Part shown: positions 9,055 through 21,900 of the stretch, piece by piece
Layout: each line of letters starts with the position of its first letter
How positions within the stretch are numbered: position 1 is the first letter of the stretch
Assembly (NCBI GenBank): GCA_963971535.1
Contig: OZ020589.1
Coordinates: 84,944,964 to 85,008,963, forward strand
DNA length: 64,000 nt
Direction of reading: 5' to 3'
From: Notolepis coatsorum
Taxonomy: Eukaryota > Chordata > Actinopteri > Aulopiformes > Paralepididae
Program-made: the position numbers and the translations under genes
Notes under the pieces: model-generated
Databases searched by the model: none
Told to the model about the DNA's origin: nothing
What the model saw: only the letters and a program-made list of their open reading frames with translations

Positions 9055-11521
9055 TATATACTTATTATCTATATTCTCAGATTTTCCAAACAACACTCGT
9101 GCCAGAGCGTTCGCGCCCCATACATGTGAAAGGTATCAAAACGACCGGCTTGCTCCAACTCGATGTGCTATTCGAACTCGTAAAGTTTCACCGCACCGTC
9201 TGGCTACGAATCGACTTTAAACGGTAAAATTTCGGAAATACAGTGCAATTTAGAGTTTCAAACACTTTGCAACACGTAAGCGTTCGCGCACCATACACGT
9301 GAAAGGTATCAAAACGAGCGGCTTGCCTATGGCAACTGCGGTCTTCGAACTCGTAAAAGTTTCACCGCACCGTCTGGCTACGAATCGACTTTAAACGGTA
9401 AAATGTCGGTCCCATTGGGAATGCATTGAATTTTAGAGTGTAGCAGCTGAAATAATCTTTTTCCCCCTACCTTGGGTGAATTGCGAGTGTGATCTCAATT
9501 TTGGACGTAGAAATAAAACAAACACATCAAAACGATGACACGGCTGTCATCCCGCTCACAAAAGAAAAATAAATGGAATTGGACATTTCTATCTCAACTG
9601 ACGACCATTTGTTTGAAGGTTCTCCTCCCCATTGACCGCCATGCAATCGCCCTCTAGAAATCAATTTTTTTTTAGCCTTCTGTTCCGATCGCCGAAGGAG
9701 TGCCACAATATCGCACGAATGCCACAATCTCGCGCACAACCCTTCGCCTACTCGTTGTAGTGCTCTTGTGCGAGTCACAACGCTTCATCTCTTATAGTTT
9801 TCTTTTAATCAACGTGACAATGCAGTCATGTAAAGAAATGTCAGAATATGCAAGTCATTGTGCTCATGGCTGATTGGTTCAGGCTTAACAGCTGTGAGGC
9901 TCAGGGCTCATGGCTGAGCTGACCTGCCAATGACATCATCCACTTAACCCATCATTGGCCATCACTGTGTTGCACTACTGAATTGCTGGACAGCGCCCTC
10001 TGTCTTGTGGGTTGTGTCATTGTACTCAGTAGGAATAGTGTGTAATAGTGTAATAGTGTAATAGTGTGTAATAGTGTAATAGTGTGTAATAGTGTAATAG
10101 TGTAATAGTGTGTAATAGTGTAATAGTGTAATAGTGTGTAATAGTGTAATAGTGTGTAATAGTGTAATAGTGTAATAGTGTGTAATAGTGTAATAGTGTA
10201 ATAGTGTGTAATAGTGTAATAGTGTGTAATAGTGTGTAATAGTGTAATAGTGTGTAATAGTGTAATAGTGTGTAATAGTGTAATAGTGTGTAATAGTGTG
10301 TAATAGTGTAATAGTGTAATAGTGTGTAATAGTGTAATAGTGTAATAGTGTGCAATAGTGTAATAGTGTAATAGTGTGTAATAGTGTAATAGTGTAATAG
10401 TGTGTAATAGTGTAATAGTGTAATAGTGTGTAATAGTGTAATAGTGTAATAGTGTGTAATAGTGTAATAGTGTGTAATAGTGTAATAGTGTAATAGTGCA
10501 ATAGTGTGTAATAGTGTAATAGTGTGTAATAGTGTAATAGTGTTATAGTGTGTAATAGTGTAATAGTGTAATAGTGTGTAATAGTGTAATAGTGTGTAAT
10601 AGTGTAATAGTGTAATAGTGTGTAATAGTGTAATAGTGTGTAATAGTGTAATAGTGTGTAATAGTGTGTAATAGTGTAATAGTGTGTAATAGTGTAATAG
10701 TGTGTAATAGTGTAATAGTGTAATAGTGTAATAGTGTGTAATAGTGTAATAGTGTGTAATAGTGTGTAATAGTGTAATAGTGTAATAGTGTGTAATAGTG
10801 TAATAGTGTAATAGTGTGTAATAGTGTAATAGTGTGTAATAGTGTGTAATAGTGTAATAGTGTAATAGTGTGTAATAGTGTAATAGTGTGTAATAGTGTG
10901 TAATAGTGTAATAGTGTGTAATAGTGTAATAGTGTGTAATAGTGTGTAATAGTGTAATAGTGTGTAATAGTGTGTAATAGTGTAATAGTGTAATAATGTG
11001 TAATAGTGTGTAATAGTGTAATAGTGTGTAATAGTGTAATAGTGTGTAATAGTGTAATAGTGTAATAGTGTGTAATAGTGTGTAATAGTGTAATAGTGTG
11101 TAATAGTGTAATAGTGTGTAATAGTGTAATAGTGTGTAATAGTGTGTAATAGTGTAATAGTGTGTAGTAATAGTGTAATAGTGTGTAATAGTGTGTAATA
11201 GTGTAATAGTGTGTAATAGTGTGTAATAGTGTGTAATAGTGTAATAGTGTGTAATAGTGTGTAATAGTGTGTAATAGTGTGTAATAGTGTAATATTGTGT
11301 AATAGTGTAATAGTGTTGCGGGTTGTGTCATTGCACTCAGTAGGGATATCCTCTTTGATTGGTCTATGTTGACCACTCCCCCGATCCTTAGGCCGCGCCC
11401 CCTTTTTGTATCCTTTGAACCGTTTGTCATAGAGACTCGCGAGAGACCCTCTCCCCCGTTGGCCGGCGGTGCACAGGCGTCACCCACACTTTCACAATTT
11501 CCCCCGCGCGGAATTGTCTAG
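9055..11521 (+). mobile_element. Composite tandem unit 3 (B'-D-A), divergent 5' block
   Basis: The B block begins with an extra diverged partial copy (about 9055-9255, carrying the serum of recurrent motifs such as GTTCGCGCCCCATACA and GAACTCGTAAAGTTTCACCG), then restarts as a fuller copy with several small deletions. The C array is missing: B joins D directly at about 10034, inside the ACTCAGTAGG motif that otherwise begins a C repeat. D is 10034-11316 and A is 11317-11521. This is the most diverged and probably oldest unit. Confidence 0.5.
10034..11316 (+). repeat. D minisatellite 3
   Basis: This 1.28-kb array has the same two words. It contains one GTGTAGTAATA irregularity near 11164 and one GTGTAATAATG variant near 10991. 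It joins the B block directly, without C repeats. Confidence 0.9.
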
Positions 11522-12372
11522 TTAGTGTGGGTGACCTGGCGAAGCCAGGTTGCCACCCACACTATACATATCCATACTCTTTTTATTATTTATTTATTCT
11601 TTATTCCACCGATTTTGCAAACACTTTGCAACACGTAAGCGTTCGCGCCCCATACACGTGAAAGGTATCAAAACGAGCGGCTTGCCTATGGCAACACCGG
11701 TCTCCGAACTCGTAAAGTTTCACCGCACCGTCTGGCTACGAATCGACTTTAAACGGTAAAATATCGGTCCCATTGGGAATGCATTGCATTTTAGAGTGTA
11801 GCAGCTGAAATAATCTTTTTCCCCCTACCTTGGGTGAATTGCGAGTGTGATCTCAATTTTGGACGTAGAAATAAAACAAACACATCAAAACGATGACACG
11901 GCTGTCAACCCGCTCACAAAAGAAAAATAAATGGAATTGGACATTTCTATCTCAACTGACGACCATTTGTTTGAAGGTTCTCCTCCCCATTGACCGCCAT
12001 GCAATCGCACTCTAGAAATCACATTTTTCACACTATTTTTTAGCCTTCTGTTCCGATCGCCGAAGGAGTGCCACAATATCGCACGAATGTCACAATATCG
12101 CGCACAACCCTTCGCCTACTCGTTGTAGTGCTCATGTGCGCGTCACAACGCTTCATCTCTTATAGTTTTCTTTTAATCAATGTGACAATGCAGTCATGCA
12201 TCTGCCTCCATAGAAATGCATTAGATAGAAAATATGCAAGTCATAGTGATTGCTTCACCTGTGTGGCTCATGGCTCACTCATGATTGGTTCAGCTGTGTG
12301 GCTCGTGGCTGAGCTGCCAATGACATCATCCACTTAACCCATCATTGGCCATCACTGTGTTGCACTACTGTA

Positions 12373-12497
12373 GTGTGGGTGACCTGGCGAAGCCAGGTTG
12401 CCACCCACACTATACATATCCATACTCTTTTTATTAGTGTGGGTGACCTGGCGAAGCCAGGTTGCCACCCACACTATACATATCCATACTCTTTTTA
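12373..12497 (+). repeat. Tandem pair of 62-bp hairpin segments
   Basis: The 5' hairpin segment (stem AGTGTGGGTG/CACCCACACT plus about 20 AT-rich bases ending in CTTTTTATT) is present twice in succession. It occurs once at 211 and once at 11524, and is missing from the units starting at 6134, 15457 and 17727. The segment is therefore an optional module of the 5' end. Confidence 0.7.
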
Positions 12498-13309
12498 TTT
12501 ATTCTTTATTCTTTATTCCACCGATTTTGCAAACACTTTGCAACACGTAAGCGTTCGCGCCCCATACACGTGAAAGGTATCAAAACGAGCGGCTTGCCTA
12601 TGGCAACACCGGTCTCCGAACTCGTAAAGTTTCACCGCACCGTCTGGCTACGAATCGACTTTAAACAGTAAAATATCGGTCCCATTGGGAATGCATTGCA
12701 TTTTAGAGTGTAGCAGCTGAAATAATCTTTTTCCCCCTACCTTGGGTGAATTGCGAGTGTGATCTCAATTTTGGACGTAGAAATAAAACAAACACATCAA
12801 AACGATGACACGGCTGTCATCCCGCTCACAAAAGAAAAATAAATGGAATTGGACATTTCTATCTCAACTGACGACCATTTGTTTGAAGGTTCTCCTCCCC
12901 ATTGACCGCCATGCAATCGCACTCTAGAAATCACATTTTTCACACTATTTTTTAGCCTTCTGTTCCGATCGCCGAAGGAGTGCCACAATATTGCACGAAT
13001 GTCACAATATCGCGCACAACCCTTCGCCTACTCGTTGTAGTGCTCATGTGCGCGTCACAACGCTTCATCTCTTATAGTTTTCTTTTAATCAATGTGACAA
13101 TGCAGTCATGCATCTGCCTCCATACAAATGCATTGGATAGAAAATATGCAAGTCATAGTGATTGCTTCACCTGTGTGGCTCATGGCTCACTCATGATTGG
13201 TTCAGCTGTGTGGCTCGTGGCTGAGCTGCCAATGACATCATCCACTTAACCCATCATTGGCCATCACTGTGTTGCAGTACTGAATTGCTGACAGCGCCCT
13301 CTGTCTTGT

Positions 13310-13496
13310 GGGTTGTGTCATTGTACTCAGTAGGGATATCCTCTTTCATTTTTCATTGGTCCATGTTGACCACCTTTCATTGGTCGATGTTGACCACTCC
13401 CCCGATCCTTAGACCACGCCCCCTTAGGCCACACCCCCTCAGTGTATCTCTTGAACCGTTTGTCGTAGAGACTTGCGGATTGTGCCATTGTACTCG
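13310..13496 (+). repeat. C repeat, single copy, unit 4
   Basis: A single long-form C repeat lies between B and D. The junction to D is ACTCGGTGTAATAG, identical to that in units 1 and 6. Confidence 0.7.
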
Positions 13497-15250
13497 GTGT
13501 AATAGTGTAATAGTGTGTAATAGTGTAATAGTGTGTAATAGTGTAATAGTGTAATAGTGTGTAATAGTGTAATAGTGTGTAATAGTGTGTAATAGTGTAA
13601 TAGTGTGTAATAGTGTGTAATAGTGTAATAGTGTAATAGTGTGTAATAGTGTAATATTGTGTAATAGTGTAATAGTGTAATAGTGTGTAATAGTGTAATA
13701 GTGTGTAATAGTGTAATAGTGTAATAGTGTGTAATAGTGTAATATTGTGTAATAGTGTGTAATAGTGTAATAGTGTAATAGTGTGTAATAGTGTAATAGT
13801 GTCTAATAGTGTAATAGTGTGTAATAGTGTAATAGTGTAATAGTGTGTAATAGTGTAATAGTGTGTAATAGTGTAATAGTGTGTAATAGTGTAATAGTGT
13901 AATAGTGTGTAATAGTGTAATAGTGTGTAATAGTGTAATATTGTAATATTGTAATAGTGTAATAGTGTGTAATAGTGTAATAGTGTAATAGTGTGTAATA
14001 GTGTAATAGTGTAATAGTGTGTAATAGTGTAATAGTGTAATAGTGTGTAATAGTGTAATAGTGTGTAATAGTGTAATAGTGTGTAATAGTGTAATAGTGT
14101 AATAGTGTGTAATAGTGTACTAGTGTGTAATAGTGTAATAGTGTAATAGTGTGTAATAGTGTAATAGTGTAATAGTGTGTAATAGTGTAATAGTGTGTAA
14201 TAGTGTAATAGTGTAATAGTGTAGTGTGTAATAGTGTAATAGTGTAATAGTGTGTAATAGTGTAATAGTGTAATAGTGTGTAATAGTGTAATAGTGTGTA
14301 ATAGTGTAATAGTGTAATAGTGTGTAATAGTGTAATAGTGTGTAATAGTGTAATAGTGTGTAATAGTGTGTAATAGTGTAATAGTGTGTAATAGTGTAAT
14401 AGTGTGTAATAGTGTAATAGTGTGTAATAGTGTAATAGTGTAATAGTGTGTAATAGTGTAATAGTGTGTAATAGTGTAATAGTGTAATAGTGTGTAATAG
14501 TGTAATAGTGTCTAATAGTGTAATAGTGTGTAATAGTGTAATAGTGTAATAGTGTGTAATAGTGTAATAGTGTGTAATAGTGTAATAGTGTGTAATAGTG
14601 TAATAGTGTGTAATAGTGTAATAGTGTGTAATAGTGTAATAGTGTAATAGTGTGTAATAGTGTAATAGTGTGTAATAGTGTAATAGTGTGTAATAGTGTA
14701 ATAGTGTAATAGTGTGTAATAGTGTAATAGTGTAATAGTGTGTAATAGTGTAATAGTGTGTAATAGTGTAATAGTGTAATAGTGTGTAATAGTGTAATAG
14801 TGTGTAATAGTGTAATAGTGTAATAGTGTGTAATAGTGTAATAGTGTGTAATAGTGTAATAGTGTGTAATAGTGTGTAATAGTGTAATAGTGTAATAGTG
14901 TGTAATAGTGTAATAGTGTGTAATAGTGTAATAGTGTAATAGTGTGTAATAGTGTAATAGTGTGTAATAGTGTAATAGTGTGTAATAATGTGTAATAGTG
15001 TAATAGTGTAATAGTGTGTAATAGTGTAATAGTGTCTAATAGTGTAATAGTGTGTAATAGTGTAATAGTGTGTAATAGTGTAATAGTGTGTAATAGTGTA
15101 ATAGTGTGTAATAATGTGTAATAGTGTAATAGTGTAATAGTGTGTAATAGTGTAATAGTGTCTAATAGTGTAATAGTGTGTAATAGTGTAATAGTGTGTA
15201 ATAGTGTAATAGTGTAATAGTGTGTAATATTGTGTAATAGTGTAATAGTG
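13497..15250 (+). repeat. D minisatellite 4
   Basis: This 1.75-kb array has three closely similar blocks near its right end, marked by GTGTCTAATA variants at about 14511, 15033 and 15161. They indicate recent local duplication of segments of roughly 130 and 520 bp. Confidence 0.9.
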
Positions 15251-16264
15251 TTGCGGGTTGTGTCATTGCACTCAGTAGGGATATCCTCTTTGATTGGTCT
15301 ATGTTGACCACTCCCCCGATCCTTAGGCCACGCCCCCTTTTTGTATCCTTTGAACCGTTTGTCATAGAGACTCGCGAGAGACACTCTCCCCCGTTGGCCG
15401 GCGGTGCACAGGCGTCACCCACACTTTCACAATTTCCCCCGCGCGGAATTGTCTAGTTATTTATTTATTCTTTATTCCACCGATTTTGCAAACACTTTGC
15501 AACACGTAAGCGTTCGCGCCCCATACACGTGAAAGGTATCAAAACGAGCGGCTTGCCTATGGCAACACCGGTCTCCGAACTCGTAAAGTTTCACCGCACC
15601 GTCTGGCTACGAATCGACTTTAAACGGTAAAATATCGGTCCCATTGGGAATGCATTGCATTTTAGAGTGTAGCAGCTGAAATAATCTTTTTCCCCCTACC
15701 TTGGGTGAATTGCGAGTGTGATCTCAATTTTGGACGTAGAAATAAAACAAACACATCAAAACGATGACACGGCTGTCAACCCGCTCACAAAAGAAAAATA
15801 AATGGAATTGGACATTTCTATCTCAACTGACGACCATTTGTTTGAAGGTTCTCCTCCCCATTGACCGCCATGCAATCGCACTCTAGAAATCACATTTTTC
15901 ACACTATTTTTTAGCCTTCTGTTCCGATCGCCGAAGGAGTGCCACAATATCGCACGAATGTCACAATATCGCGCACAACCCTTCGCCTACTCGTTGTAGT
16001 GCTCATGTGCGCGTCACAACGCTTCATCTCTTATAGTTTTCTTTTAATCAATGTGACAATGCAGTCATGCATCTGCCTCCATAGAAATGCATTAGATAGA
16101 AAATATGCAAGTCATAGTGATTGCTTCACCTGTGTGGCTCATGGCTCACTCATGATTGGTTCAGCTGTGTGGCTCGTGGCTGAGCTGCCAATGACATCAT
16201 CCACTTAACCCATCATTGGCCATCACTGTGTTGCACTACTGAATTGCTGACAGCGCCCTCTGTC

Positions 16265-16762
16265 TTGTGGGTTGTGTCATTGTACTCAGTAGGGATATCC
16301 TCTTTCATTTTTCATTGGTCCATGTTGACCCCCTTTCATTGGTCGATGTTGACCACTCCCCCGATCCTTAGACCACGCCCCCTTAGGCCACACCCCCTCA
16401 GTGTATCTCTTGAACCGTTTGTCGTAGAGACTTGGGGATTGTGCCATTGGTCGATGTTGACCACCTTTCATTGGTCGATGTTGACCACTCCCCCTGTTGA
16501 CCACCTTTCATTGGTCGATGTTGACCACTCCCCCGATCCTTAGACCACGCCCCCTTAGGCCACACCCCCTCAGTGTATCTCTTGAACCGTTTGTCGTAGA
16601 GACTTGGGGATTGTGCCATTGGTCGATGTTGACCACCTTTCATTGGTCGATGTTGACCACTCCCCCGATCCTTAGACCACGCCCCCTTAGGCCACACCCC
16701 CTCAGTGTATCTCTTGAACCGTTTGTCGTAGAGACTTGCAGATTGTGCCATTGGTCGATGTT
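16265..16762 (+). repeat. C repeats, promoter-like, unit 5
   Basis: About four C copies occur here, two of them sharing the variant ACTTGGGGATTG instead of ACTTGCGGATTG. A short truncated CTGTTGACCACC copy at about 16494 resembles that at 7504 in unit 2, so these two arrays have a common history. The array ends in GTTGATCGG, fused to E. Confidence 0.7.
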
Positions 16763-16766
16763 GATC

Positions 16767-17400
16767 GGAAATATCCGAAAACTCAAAAAAATCCCAAAAC
16801 TCGGAAAAATCTAAAATCCGAAAGAGTTCAAAAACTCGGAAAAATCCCAAAACCCGAAAACTCGGAAAAATCCGAAAACTCGGAAAAATCTAAAAAGTTC
16901 CAAAACTCCGAAAAATCCCAAAACTCGGAAAAATCCCAAAACTCGGAAACATCAAAAATCCGAAAAAGTTCAAAAACTCGGAAAAGTCCGAAAATCCGAA
17001 AACTCGGAAAAATCCAAAAACTCGGAAAATTCCGAAAACTCGGAAACATCAAAAATCCGAAAAAGTTCAAAAACTCTGAAAAGTCCGAAAACCCAAAAAC
17101 TCGGAAAAATCCGAAAACTCGGAAACATCAAAAATCCGAAAAAGTTCAAAAACTCGGAAAAGTCCGAAAACCCAAAAACTCTGAAAAATCCGAAAACTCG
17201 GAAACATCAAAAATCCGAAAAAGTTCAAAAACTCGGAAAAGTCCGAAAACCCGAAAACCCGAAAAAATCCAAAAACTCTGAAAATTCCAAAAACTCGGAA
17301 ACAGCAAAAATCCGAAAAAGTTCAAAAACTCGGAAAAGTCCGAAAACCCAAAAACTCGGAAAAATCCGAAAACTTGAAAAAGTCAGAAAACTCGAAAAGT
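16767..17400 (+). repeat. E cassette 2, A-rich CCGAAAA/CTCGGAAA repeat
   Basis: This second copy of E sits, as in unit 2, directly after the C array. It is nearly the same length as copy 1 but differs in the order of its sub-repeats. It is followed by the F segment rather than D. Confidence 0.8.
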
Positions 17401-17596
17401 AAGTTTTTGTTTTAGTTCGTTCGTTTTTTTGCGTTTTTGTTTTAGTTCGTTTGTTTTTTTCTCATATAGAGAGTGAGAGAGACAGAGGAGAGAGATAAGT
17501 GTGATACAGGCTCATATAGAGAGTGAGAGAGACAGAGGAGGAGAGAGAAGTGTGATACAGGCTCATATAGAGAGTGAGAGAGACAGAGGAGGAGGA
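17401..17596 (+). repeat. F segment: T-rich stretch and purine-rich tandem repeat
   Basis: Two copies of a TTTTGTTTTAGTTCGTT motif (17401-17460) are followed by nearly three copies of a roughly 50-bp purine-rich unit. That unit contains CTCATATAGAGAGTGAGAG, GACAGAGGAG and AGTGTGATACAGG. The segment occurs only in unit 5, between E and a truncated A module. Confidence 0.75.
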
Positions 17597-18537
17597 GCCG
17601 CGCCCCCTTTTTGTATCCTTTGAACCGTTTGTCATAGAGACTCGCGAGAGACCCTCTCCCCCGTTGGCCGGCGGTGCACAGGCGTCACCCACACTTTCAC
17701 AATTTCCCCCGCGCGGAATTGTCTAGTTATTCTTTATTCTTTATTCCACCGATTTTGCAAACACTTTGCAACGCGTAAGCGTTCGCGCCCCATACACGTG
17801 AAAGGTATCAAAACGAGCGGCTTGCCTATGGCAACACCGGTCTCCGAACTCGTAAAGTTTCACCGCACCGTCTGGCTACGAATTGACTTTAAACGGTAAA
17901 ATATCGGTCCCATTGGGAATGCATTGCATTTTAGAGTGTAGCAGCTGAAATAATCTTTTTCCCCCTACCTTGGGTGAATTGCGAGTGTGATCTCAATTTT
18001 GGACGTAGAAATAAAACAAACACATCAAAACGATGACACGGCTGTCAACCCGCTCACAAAAGAAAAATAAATGGAATTGGACATTTCTATCTCAACTGAC
18101 GACCATTTGTTTGAAGGTTCTCCTCCCCATTGACCGCCATGCGATCGCACTCTAGAAATCACATTTTTCACACTATTTTTTAGCCTTCTGTTCCGATCGC
18201 CGAAGGAGTGCCACAATATCGCACGAATGTCACAATATCGCGCACAACCCTTCGCCTACTCGTTGTAGTGCTCATGTGCGCGTCACAACGCTTCATCTCT
18301 TATAGTTTTCTTTTAATCAATGTGACAATGCAGTCATGCATCTGCCTCCATAGAAATGCATTGGATAGAAAATATGCAAGTCATAGTGATTGCTTCACCT
18401 GTGTGGCTCATGGCTCACTCATGATTGGTTCAGCTGTGTGGCTCGTGGCTGAGCTGCCAATGACATCATCCACTTAACCCATCATTGGCCATCACTGTGT
18501 TGCAGTACTGAATTGCTGACAGCGCCCTCTGTCTTGT

Positions 18538-19190
18538 GGGTTGTGTCATTGTACTCAGTAGGGATATCCTCTTTCATTTTTCATTGGTCCATGTTGACCA
18601 CCTTTCATTGGTCGATGTTGACCACTCCCCCAATCCTTAGACCACGCCCCCTTAGGCCACACCCCCTCAGTGTATCTCTTGAACCGTTTGTCGTAGAGAC
18701 TTGCGGATTGTGCCATTGTACTCAGTAGGGATATCCTCTTTCATTTTTCATTGGTCCATGTTGACCCCCTTTCATTGGTCGATGTTGACCACTCCCCCGA
18801 TCCTTAGACCACGCCCCCTTAGGCCACACCCCCTCAGTGTATCTCTTGAACCGTTTGTCGTAGAGACTTGCGGATTGTGCCATTGTACTCAGTAGGGATA
18901 TCCTCTTTCATTTTTCATTGGTCCATGTTGACCACCTTTCATTGGTCGATGTTGACCACTCCCCCGATCCTTAGACCACGCCCCCTTAGGCCACACCCCC
19001 TCAGTGTATCTCTTGAACCGTTTGTCGTAGAGACTTGCGGATTGTGCCATTGGTCGATGTTGACCACCTTTCATTGGTCGATGTTGACCACTCCCCCGAT
19101 CCTTAGACCACGCCCCCTTAGGCCACACCCCCTCAGTGTATCTCTTGAACCGTTTGTCGTAGAGACTTGCGGATTGTGCCATTGTACTCG
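18538..19190 (+). repeat. C repeats, promoter-like, unit 6
   Basis: Three long-form copies of 167 bp are followed by one short form. The array is nearly identical to the first part of the unit 2 array, including the CCCCCAATCCTTAG variant in its first copy, but it runs into D rather than E. Confidence 0.7.
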
Positions 19191-21900
19191 GTGTAATAGT
19201 GTAATAGTGTGTAATAGTGTAATAGTGTGTAATAGTGTAATAGTGTAATAGTGTGTAATAGTGTGTAATAGTGTAATAGTGTAATAGTGTGTAGTAGTGT
19301 AATAGTGTGTAATAGTGTGTAATAGTGTAATAGTGTAATAGTGTAATAGTGTGTAATAGTGTAATAGTGTGTAATAGTGTAATAGTGTGTAATAGTGTAA
19401 TAGTGTAATAGTGTGTAATAGTGTAATAGTGTGTAATAGTGTGTAATAGTGTAATAGTGTGTAATAGTGTAATAGTGTCTAATAGTGTAATAGTGTGTAA
19501 TAGTGTAATAGTGTAATAGTGTGTAATAGTGTAATAGTGTAATAGTGTGTAATAGTGTAATAGTGTGTAATAGTGTAATAGTGTGTAATAGTGTAATAGT
19601 GTAACAGTGTGTAATAGTGTAATAGTGTGTAATAGTGTAATAGTGTGTAATAGTGTAATAGTGTAATAGTGTGTAATAGTGTAATAGTGTAATAGTGTGT
19701 AATAGTGTAATAGTGTAATAGTGTGTAATAGTGTAATAGTGTAATAGTGTGTAATAGTGTAATAGTGTGTAATAGTGTAATAGTGTGTAATAGTGTAATA
19801 GTGTGTAATAGTGTAATAGTGTAATAGTGTGTAATAGTGTAATAGTGTAATAGTGTGTAATAGTGTAATAGTGTGTAATAGTGTAATAGTGTAATAGTGT
19901 AATAGTGTGTAATAGTGTAATAGTGTGTAATAGTGTAATAGTGTAATAGTGTGTAATAGTGTAATAGTGTGTAATAGTGTAATAGTGTGTAATAGTGTAA
20001 TAGTGTAATAGTGTGTAATAGTGTAATAGTGTGTAATAGTGTAATAGTGTAATAGTGTGTAATAGTGTGTAATAGTGTAATAGTGTGTAATAGTGTAATA
20101 GTGTGTAATAGTGTAATAGTGTAATAGTGTGTAATAGTGTAATAGTGTAATAGTGTGTAATAGTGTAATAGTGTGTAATAGTGTAATAGTGTAATAGTGT
20201 GTAATAGTGTAATAGTGTGTAATAGTGTAATAGTGTGTAATAGTGTAATAGTGTGTAATAGTGTAATAGTGTGTAATAGTGTAATAGTGTAATAGTGTGT
20301 AATAGTGTAATAGTGTAATAGTGTGTAATAGTGTAATAGTGTGTAATAGTGTAATAGTGTAATAGTGTAATAGTGTGTAATAGTGTAATAGTGTGTAATA
20401 GTGTGTAATAGTGTAATAGTGTGTAATAGTGTAATAGTGTGTAATAGTGTAATAGTGTGTAATAGTGTGTAATAGTGTAATAGTGTGTAATAGTGTAATA
20501 GTGTGTAATAGTGTAATAGTGTAATAGTGTGTAATAGTGTAATAGTGTGTAATAGTGTAATAGTGTAATAGTGTGTAATAGTGTGTAATAGTGTAATAGT
20601 GTAATAGTGTGTAATAGTGTAATAGTGTGTAATAGTGTAATAGTGTGTAATAGTGTAATAGTGTAATAGTGTGTAATAGTGTAATAGTGTAATAGTGTGT
20701 AATAGTGTAATAGTGTGTAATAGTGTAATAGTGTAATAGTGTGTAATAGTGTAATAGTGTGTAATAGTGTAATAGTGTAATAGTGTGTAATAGTGTAATA
20801 GTGTGTAATAGTGTAATAGAGTGTAATAGTGTAATAGTGTGTAATAGTGTAATAGTGTGTAATAGTGTAATAGTGTGTAATAGTGTAATAGTGTGTAATA
20901 GTCTAATAGTGTGTAATAGTGTAATAGTGTAATAGTGTGTAATAGTGTAATAGTGTGTAATAGTGTAATAGTGTAATAGTGTGTAATAGTGTGTAATAGT
21001 GTAATAGTGTAATAGTGTAATAGTGTAATAGTGTGTAATAGTGTAATAGTGTGTAATAGTGTAATAGTGTAATAGTGTGTAATAGTGTAATAGTGTAATA
21101 GTGTGTAATAGTGTAATAGTGTGTAATAGTGTAATAGTGTGTAATAGTGTGTAATAGTGTAATAGTGTAATAGTGTGTAATAGTGTAATAGTGTGTAATA
21201 GTGTAATAGTGTGTAATAGTGTGTAATAGTGTAATAGTGTAATAGTGTGTAATAGTGTAATAGTGTGCAATAGTGTAATAGTGTAATAGTGTGTAATAGT
21301 GTAATAGTGTAATAGTGTGTAATAGTGTAATAGTGTAATAGTGTGTAATAGTGTAATAGTGTGTAATAGTGTAATAGTGTAATAGTGCAATAGTGTGTAA
21401 TAGTGTAATAGTGTGTAATAGTGTAATAGTGTGTAATGGTGTAATAGTGTGTAATAGTGTAATAGTGTAATAGTGTGTAATAGTGTAATAGTGTGTAATA
21501 GTGTAATAGTGTGTAATAGTGTAATAGTGTAATAGTGTGTAATAGTGTAATAGTGTGTAATAGTGTAATAGTGTAATAGTGTGTAATAGTGTAATAGTGT
21601 AATAGTGTGTAATAGTGTAATAGTGTGTAATAGTGTAATAGTGTAATAGTGTGTAATAGTGTAATAGTGTGTAATAGTGTAATAGTGTAATAGTGTGTAA
21701 TAGTGTGTAATAGTGTAATAGTGTGTAATAGTGTAATAGTGTGTAATAGTGTGTAATAGTGTGTAATAGTGTGTAATAGTGTGTAATAGTGTAATAGTGT
21801 GTAATAGTGTAATAGTGTGTAATAGTGTAATAGTGTGTAATAGTGTGTAATAGTGTGTAATAGTGTAATATTGTGTAATAGTGTAATAGTGTAATAGTGT
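19191..21900 (+). repeat. D minisatellite 5
   Basis: This 2.7-kb array has strict two-word composition and a more regular alternation of 18- and 26-bp super-units than array 1. Scattered single-base variants include GTAGTAGTG, GTAACAGTG and GTCTAATAG. It ends in several consecutive 10-mers and ATATTGTGTAATAG before A, like the other arrays. Confidence 0.9.

Larger units (their letters stand above)
11522..15456 (+). mobile_element. Composite tandem unit 4 (B-B-C-D-A)
   Basis: Two B blocks stand in tandem. The first (11522-12371) breaks off at the sequence GCACTACTG. The second starts at once with two copies of the 62-bp hairpin segment and runs to 13309. One C repeat (13310-13496), a 1.75-kb D array (13497-15250) and A (15251-15456) follow. 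The restart inside the end of B looks like a join between a truncated unit and a new 5' end. Confidence 0.5.
15457..17726 (+). mobile_element. Composite tandem unit 5 (B-C-E-F-A), D array absent
   Basis: B (15457-16264) is followed by a C array (16265-16762), an E cassette (16767-17400), a T-rich stretch and an F repeat of about 50 bp (17461-17596). A truncated A module (17597-17726) then begins at the GCCGCGCCCC motif. This is the only unit without D: E and F occupy the place where D and the first half of A normally stand. Confidence 0.5.
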
